A stretch of 63,569 bases of DNA, taken from contig JAFQGK010000062.1 of assembly GCA_017398335.1 (NCBI GenBank), forward strand, positions 1 to 63,569, read 5' to 3'. Made by a program: the position numbers and the translations under genes. The stretch comes from Bacteroidales bacterium (lineage in GTDB: Bacteria; Bacteroidota; Bacteroidia; Bacteroidales; UBA932). This document shows, in pieces, positions 60,991 to 63,569 of the stretch. Position 1 is the first letter of the stretch. Each line of letters begins with the position of its first letter. Below the pieces are notes generated by a model. It did no database searches. It was not told where the DNA came from and saw only the letters and a list, made by a program, of their open reading frames with translations.

Positions 60991-61758
60991 ATGTTTACAG
61001 ACACTCATAGCCATCTGTACGATGAAGCTTTCGCCGGAGAGGAAGATCTTGCGGTGGAGCGTGCCGTCGACGCCGGTGTCACAAGAATGATCCTGCCGGA
61101 TATCGACGCAAGTACCAGAGAAGCCATGTTTTCTCTGGCAGACAGGCATCCTGATCATCTCTTCCCATGTATAGGACTTCATCCGACATCGATCGGTGAG
61201 GGCTGGAAGGAGGAGCTTGACCAAGTCCTTTCGTACGGCTTTTCAAGAAAGGTATGGGCGGTCGGTGAAATCGGACTGGACTGCTACTGGTCAAAAGAAT
61301 TCCTGAAAGAACAGCAGGAAGCATTCCGAATGCAGCTTGAACTTGCAGCGAAGATGTCATTGCCGGTAATAATACATTCACGCGAATCGACAGAACTTAT
61401 TCTGGACATTCTTAAAGATACACGGCATCTGGCGATACGCGGAGTCATGCACGCATACAGCGGCAGCATAGAGACATTCCGGGAATTTCAGAAGCTTGGG
61501 GACTGGTATATGGGAATAGGAGGTGTCCTTACATATAAGAAAGCTTCAATTGCTGAAACAGTCAGGCAGATTCCATTGGAAAGGATCGTACTTGAAACAG
61601 ACTCTCCATATCTCACACCGGTTCCTTTCAGGGGCAAGAGGAACGAAAGTTCATATATACCGCACATTGCCGGAAAACTTGCACTCCAGAAAGAGACAAG
61701 TATCGAGGAAGTGGCAGAAGTGACTACAGAAAACGCTAGAAAACTATTCGGAATATGA
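60991..61758 (+). CDS. tatD: TatD family metal-dependent DNase
   Basis: 255 residues from ATG 60991. MFTDTHSHLYDEAF holds the metal ligands of the HxH motif and fixes the start; an in-frame start at 60952 would overlap dprA. GEIGLDCYW, VIIHSRES and ETDSPYLTPVPFRGKRNES are the remaining TatD signatures. Family members are 3'-5' DNases. The ansA start overlaps its stop by 4 bp. Confidence 0.92.
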   Translation: MFTDTHSHLYDEAFAGEEDLAVERAVDAGVTRMILPDIDASTREAMFSLADRHPDHLFPCIGLHPTSIGEGWKEELDQVLSYGFSRKVWAVGEIGLDCYWSKEFLKEQQEAFRMQLELAAKMSLPVIIHSRESTELILDILKDTRHLAIRGVMHAYSGSIETFREFQKLGDWYMGIGGVLTYKKASIAETVRQIPLERIVLETDSPYLTPVPFRGKRNESSYIPHIAGKLALQKETSIEEVAEVTTENARKLFGI

Positions 61759-62798
61759 TGAAACAGGAAAGGTCTTCAATACTCCTGATATATACAGGAG
61801 GAACTATAGGAATGAAAGAGGACCCCTTCGAGCAGACGCTCAAGCCTTTTGACTTCAGCCAGATACTGGCAGAAGTTCCAGAGCTTGGGAAATTTGCGCA
61901 CAAGATAGACTCGTACACCTTCACTCCTCTTATAGATTCATCGGATGTAGAACCTGCCTTATGGGTCTCCATCGCAGAACTCATCGAAGACAGATATGAT
62001 GAATATGACGGATTCGTGATCCTGCACGGTACTGACACCATGGCATATTCTGCTTCAGTACTGAGTTTCATGATAGAGGGGCTTACCAAACCTGTCATAT
62101 TTACCGGAAGCCAGCTGCCGATCGGTTCTCCGAGGACGGATGGAAAGGAAAACCTCATTTCTTCAGTAGAGATCGCAGCAGCCAAAGACGAGGAAGGTCA
62201 CGCAATTGTTCCTGAAGTATGCATATTCTTTGACAACATGCTGATGAGGGGCAACAGGACCACCAAAATCAATTCGGACAACTTCAGAGCCTTCCGTTCA
62301 GAGAACTACCCGCTGCTTGCTGAAGCCGGCATAAACATACGGTACAACAGCAGCGCCATCATCAGACCGAAGGAGTGGGAAAAGACCCCAATATTCCACA
62401 AAGAACTTGACACGCGAGTATCGATACTGAAACTCCACCCAGGCATAACTCCCCAGGTAGTCGAACACATTCTATGCGGCAAGGAAAGCCGTGCAGTGAT
62501 ACTGGAGACTTACGGAGCCGGTAACGCACCATCCAAGAAATGGTTCCTGAACCTGATCCATAAAGCTGCAGAAATGGATAAGATTCTAGTGAACGTAACC
62601 CAGTGTCTGGCAGGAAGTGTCAACATGGATATTTATGCAACCGGCAAATGCCTGAAGGACGAAGGCGTATGCAGCGGTTATGACGGAACATCGGAGGGAG
62701 TCCTGGGCAAACTCTTTCATCTTATGGGAAATAGCGATGACAATGACATTGTGAAATCAAGGCTTGAGGATAATTTGAGGGGAGAAATATCAAAATAA
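61755..62798 (+). CDS. ansA: Type I (cytoplasmic) L-asparaginase
   Basis: 347 residues. LLIYTGGTIGM carries the first catalytic Thr, VILHGTDTMAYSASVLSFM the second Thr-Lys-Asp region, and FDNMLMRGNRTTK the subunit-interface region. No signal peptide. It overlaps the tatD stop (ATGATG at 61755), so translation is likely coupled. Confidence 0.94.
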   Translation: MMKQERSSILLIYTGGTIGMKEDPFEQTLKPFDFSQILAEVPELGKFAHKIDSYTFTPLIDSSDVEPALWVSIAELIEDRYDEYDGFVILHGTDTMAYSASVLSFMIEGLTKPVIFTGSQLPIGSPRTDGKENLISSVEIAAAKDEEGHAIVPEVCIFFDNMLMRGNRTTKINSDNFRAFRSENYPLLAEAGINIRYNSSAIIRPKEWEKTPIFHKELDTRVSILKLHPGITPQVVEHILCGKESRAVILETYGAGNAPSKKWFLNLIHKAAEMDKILVNVTQCLAGSVNMDIYATGKCLKDEGVCSGYDGTSEGVLGKLFHLMGNSDDNDIVKSRLEDNLRGEISK

Positions 62799-62923
62799 TT
62801 ATTGTCTATTGAAAATAAATTGCTAAATTGCACCGCTTTTTGGGGTGGACTATACCCAATTCGGAGATAATTAACTAAAAAACAATTCAATAACTTTAAT
62901 TAATTAAACACACAAAAACGATT

Positions 62924-63569
62924 ATGAAAAAAGTTTTCATGTTTTTGGCAGTAATGGGCGTTATGGCCTTTTCTGCACAGAACGTAGCTGCTCAGGATCA
63001 GACTGCTGAGCCAACTGCAACTGAGGAAACTGCAGCTCCTGCAGAAGAGGCTGCTCTCGAGGCTCCAGAGGAAGTGCCTATGCACCAGGCTCTCAAGACT
63101 AAGTTCATTGAGGGAGGAGCTGGTTTCATGGCACTCGTTATCGCCTGCCTTATCCTTGGTCTCGCTCTTTGTATCGAGCGTATCCTTTACCTTGGTTTCT
63201 CAAAGACCAACACCAAGAAGCTTCTTGCTAAGATCGAGGACGCACTTGCTAACGGTGGCGTAGCAGCAGCTAAGGACGTATGCGCTAACACTCGTGGTCC
63301 TATCGCATCTATCTTCACACAGGCATTCATCCGTCTCGCTGACGGTCAGAGCCTTGAGGAGGTTGAGAAGTCAGTTGTTTCTTATGGTGGAGTTGAAGCC
63401 AGCAAGATGGAGCAGAACCTCTCATGGATCTCCCTCTTCATCGCCATCGCTCCATCACTCGGATTCTTGGGAACAGTTATCGGTATGATCCAGGCGTTCG
63501 ACGCCATCATGGTTGCAGGTGACATGTCTCCGGCAGTCGTTGCAGGTGGTATGAAGGTCGCTTTGATCA
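62924..63569 (+). CDS. exbB: MotA/TolQ/ExbB proton channel protein, truncated by window end
   Basis: It starts ATG 62924 and runs off the right edge after about 215 residues. It has a cleavable-looking signal peptide (MKKVFMFLAVMGVMAFSAQ), an Ala/Glu/Pro/Thr-rich periplasmic stretch (about 25-55), then the first membrane helix (FMALVIACLILGLALCIERI) and the second (WISLFIAIAPSLGFLGTVIG). The signal peptide and acidic extension are common for ExbB in Bacteroidota but absent from E. coli ExbB. It powers TonB receptors such as that at 14.7-16.8 kb. The 125 bp before it are AT-rich and hold a long leader; no convincing promoter box. Confidence 0.92.
   Translation, partial: MKKVFMFLAVMGVMAFSAQNVAAQDQTAEPTATEETAAPAEEAALEAPEEVPMHQALKTKFIEGGAGFMALVIACLILGLALCIERILYLGFSKTNTKKLLAKIEDALANGGVAAAKDVCANTRGPIASIFTQAFIRLADGQSLEEVEKSVVSYGGVEASKMEQNLSWISLFIAIAPSLGFLGTVIGMIQAFDAIMVAGDMSPAVVAGGMKVALI

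Noticed and set aside
62799-62923. Riboswitch or small RNA in the AT-rich region before exbB
   Set aside because: Only a short GGGT/ACCC inverted repeat is visible, with no recognisable riboswitch core.
1-63569. Horizontal island, prophage or insertion sequence
   Set aside because: No integrase, transposase, phage or conjugation genes; nearly all genes are housekeeping or envelope genes normal for Bacteroidales, and only one tRNA is present without direct repeats around it.

Overview
The window is a gene-dense, plasmid-free-looking stretch of a Bacteroidales (phylum Bacteroidota) chromosome. Support comes from the promoter type (repeated TAnnTTTG -7 boxes, sometimes with TTTG about 20 bp upstream), the scarcity of Shine-Dalgarno sequences, and lineage-typical genes: a TonB receptor with a HMA partner, a DUF3078 protein, a PF14121-type putative porin, a BT_3928-type protein, a WbqC-like protein, a YccF protein, a PCMD-type protein, archaeal-type ProS and a signal-peptide-bearing ExbB. 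I cannot name the genus; a gut- or rumen-type Bacteroidales lineage is likely. No phage, insertion sequence, CRISPR array or rRNA is present, and no stretch over 300 bases lacks a gene.

Layout. 1-2.1 kb: HU, a 30-residue very basic peptide, RNase G. 2.1-5.8 kb (minus): RluD-type synthase, PASTA protein, DUF362 ferredoxin-like protein, LysE exporter. 5.9-11.2 kb: Lnt, a secreted M6 metalloprotease with a small lipoprotein, and a PCMD-type exported protein. 11.3-12.8 kb: initiator tRNA and HisS. 12.9-17.4 kb: an esterase, then a minus-strand metal-handling operon (Cys/His-rich exported protein, TonB receptor, HMA protein, lipoprotein). 17.5-20 kb: SppA and CutC. 20-27 kb (minus): ProS, DUF3078, TilS, transglutaminase-like lipoprotein. 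27.1-30.1 kb: a Trp/Tyr/Gly- and Ser-rich lipoprotein and a FadL-type outer membrane protein. 30.2-34.8 kb (minus): rimP-nusA-infB. 34.9-38.4 kb: lpxD-lpxC-lpxA-wbqC. Then FolP, Tmk, a DoxX/BT_3928 protein, PurB, FtsB-like, a nucleotidyltransferase and a CPBP protease. 45.3-47.5 kb (minus): an AmgK-like kinase fused to a RapZ C-terminal domain, translationally coupled to a MurU-like nucleotidyltransferase. 47.6-53.3 kb: nicotinate phosphoribosyltransferase, an unknown 119-residue protein, the putative porin, an MltF-like transglycosylase. 53.3-57.8 kb (minus): pyrE, SRPBCC, RsmF-like, TPR, FtsX/LolE-like permease. 57.9-62.8 kb: Nudix, QueA, DprA, TatD, asparaginase. The window ends inside exbB.

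Two things stand out. First, a composite repeat element occurs three times. Each copy has a 21-bp palindrome of type CCGG-N5-CCGG at one end, a short tandem array, and a 21-bp palindrome ATCCCCGA-N5-TCGGGGAT at the other end. Two copies lie inside the tilS reading frame, where the array period is 24 bp (8 codons) and the same palindrome is read in two different frames. The third copy lies between purB and the ftsB-like gene, where the period is 23 bp. This resembles the behaviour of Rickettsia palindromic elements: a nucleotide-level element that inserts into genes while the frame stays open. Second, the kinase-RapZ fusion plus MurU-like enzyme suggests a peptidoglycan-sugar salvage pathway with a built-in amino-sugar-phosphate sensing domain. 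Other notable points are a stand-alone LpxC where Bacteroidota usually have an LpxC-FabZ fusion, a GC-rich hairpin in the leader of rimP-nusA-infB, and a perfectly symmetrical divergent promoter at 43.08 kb.
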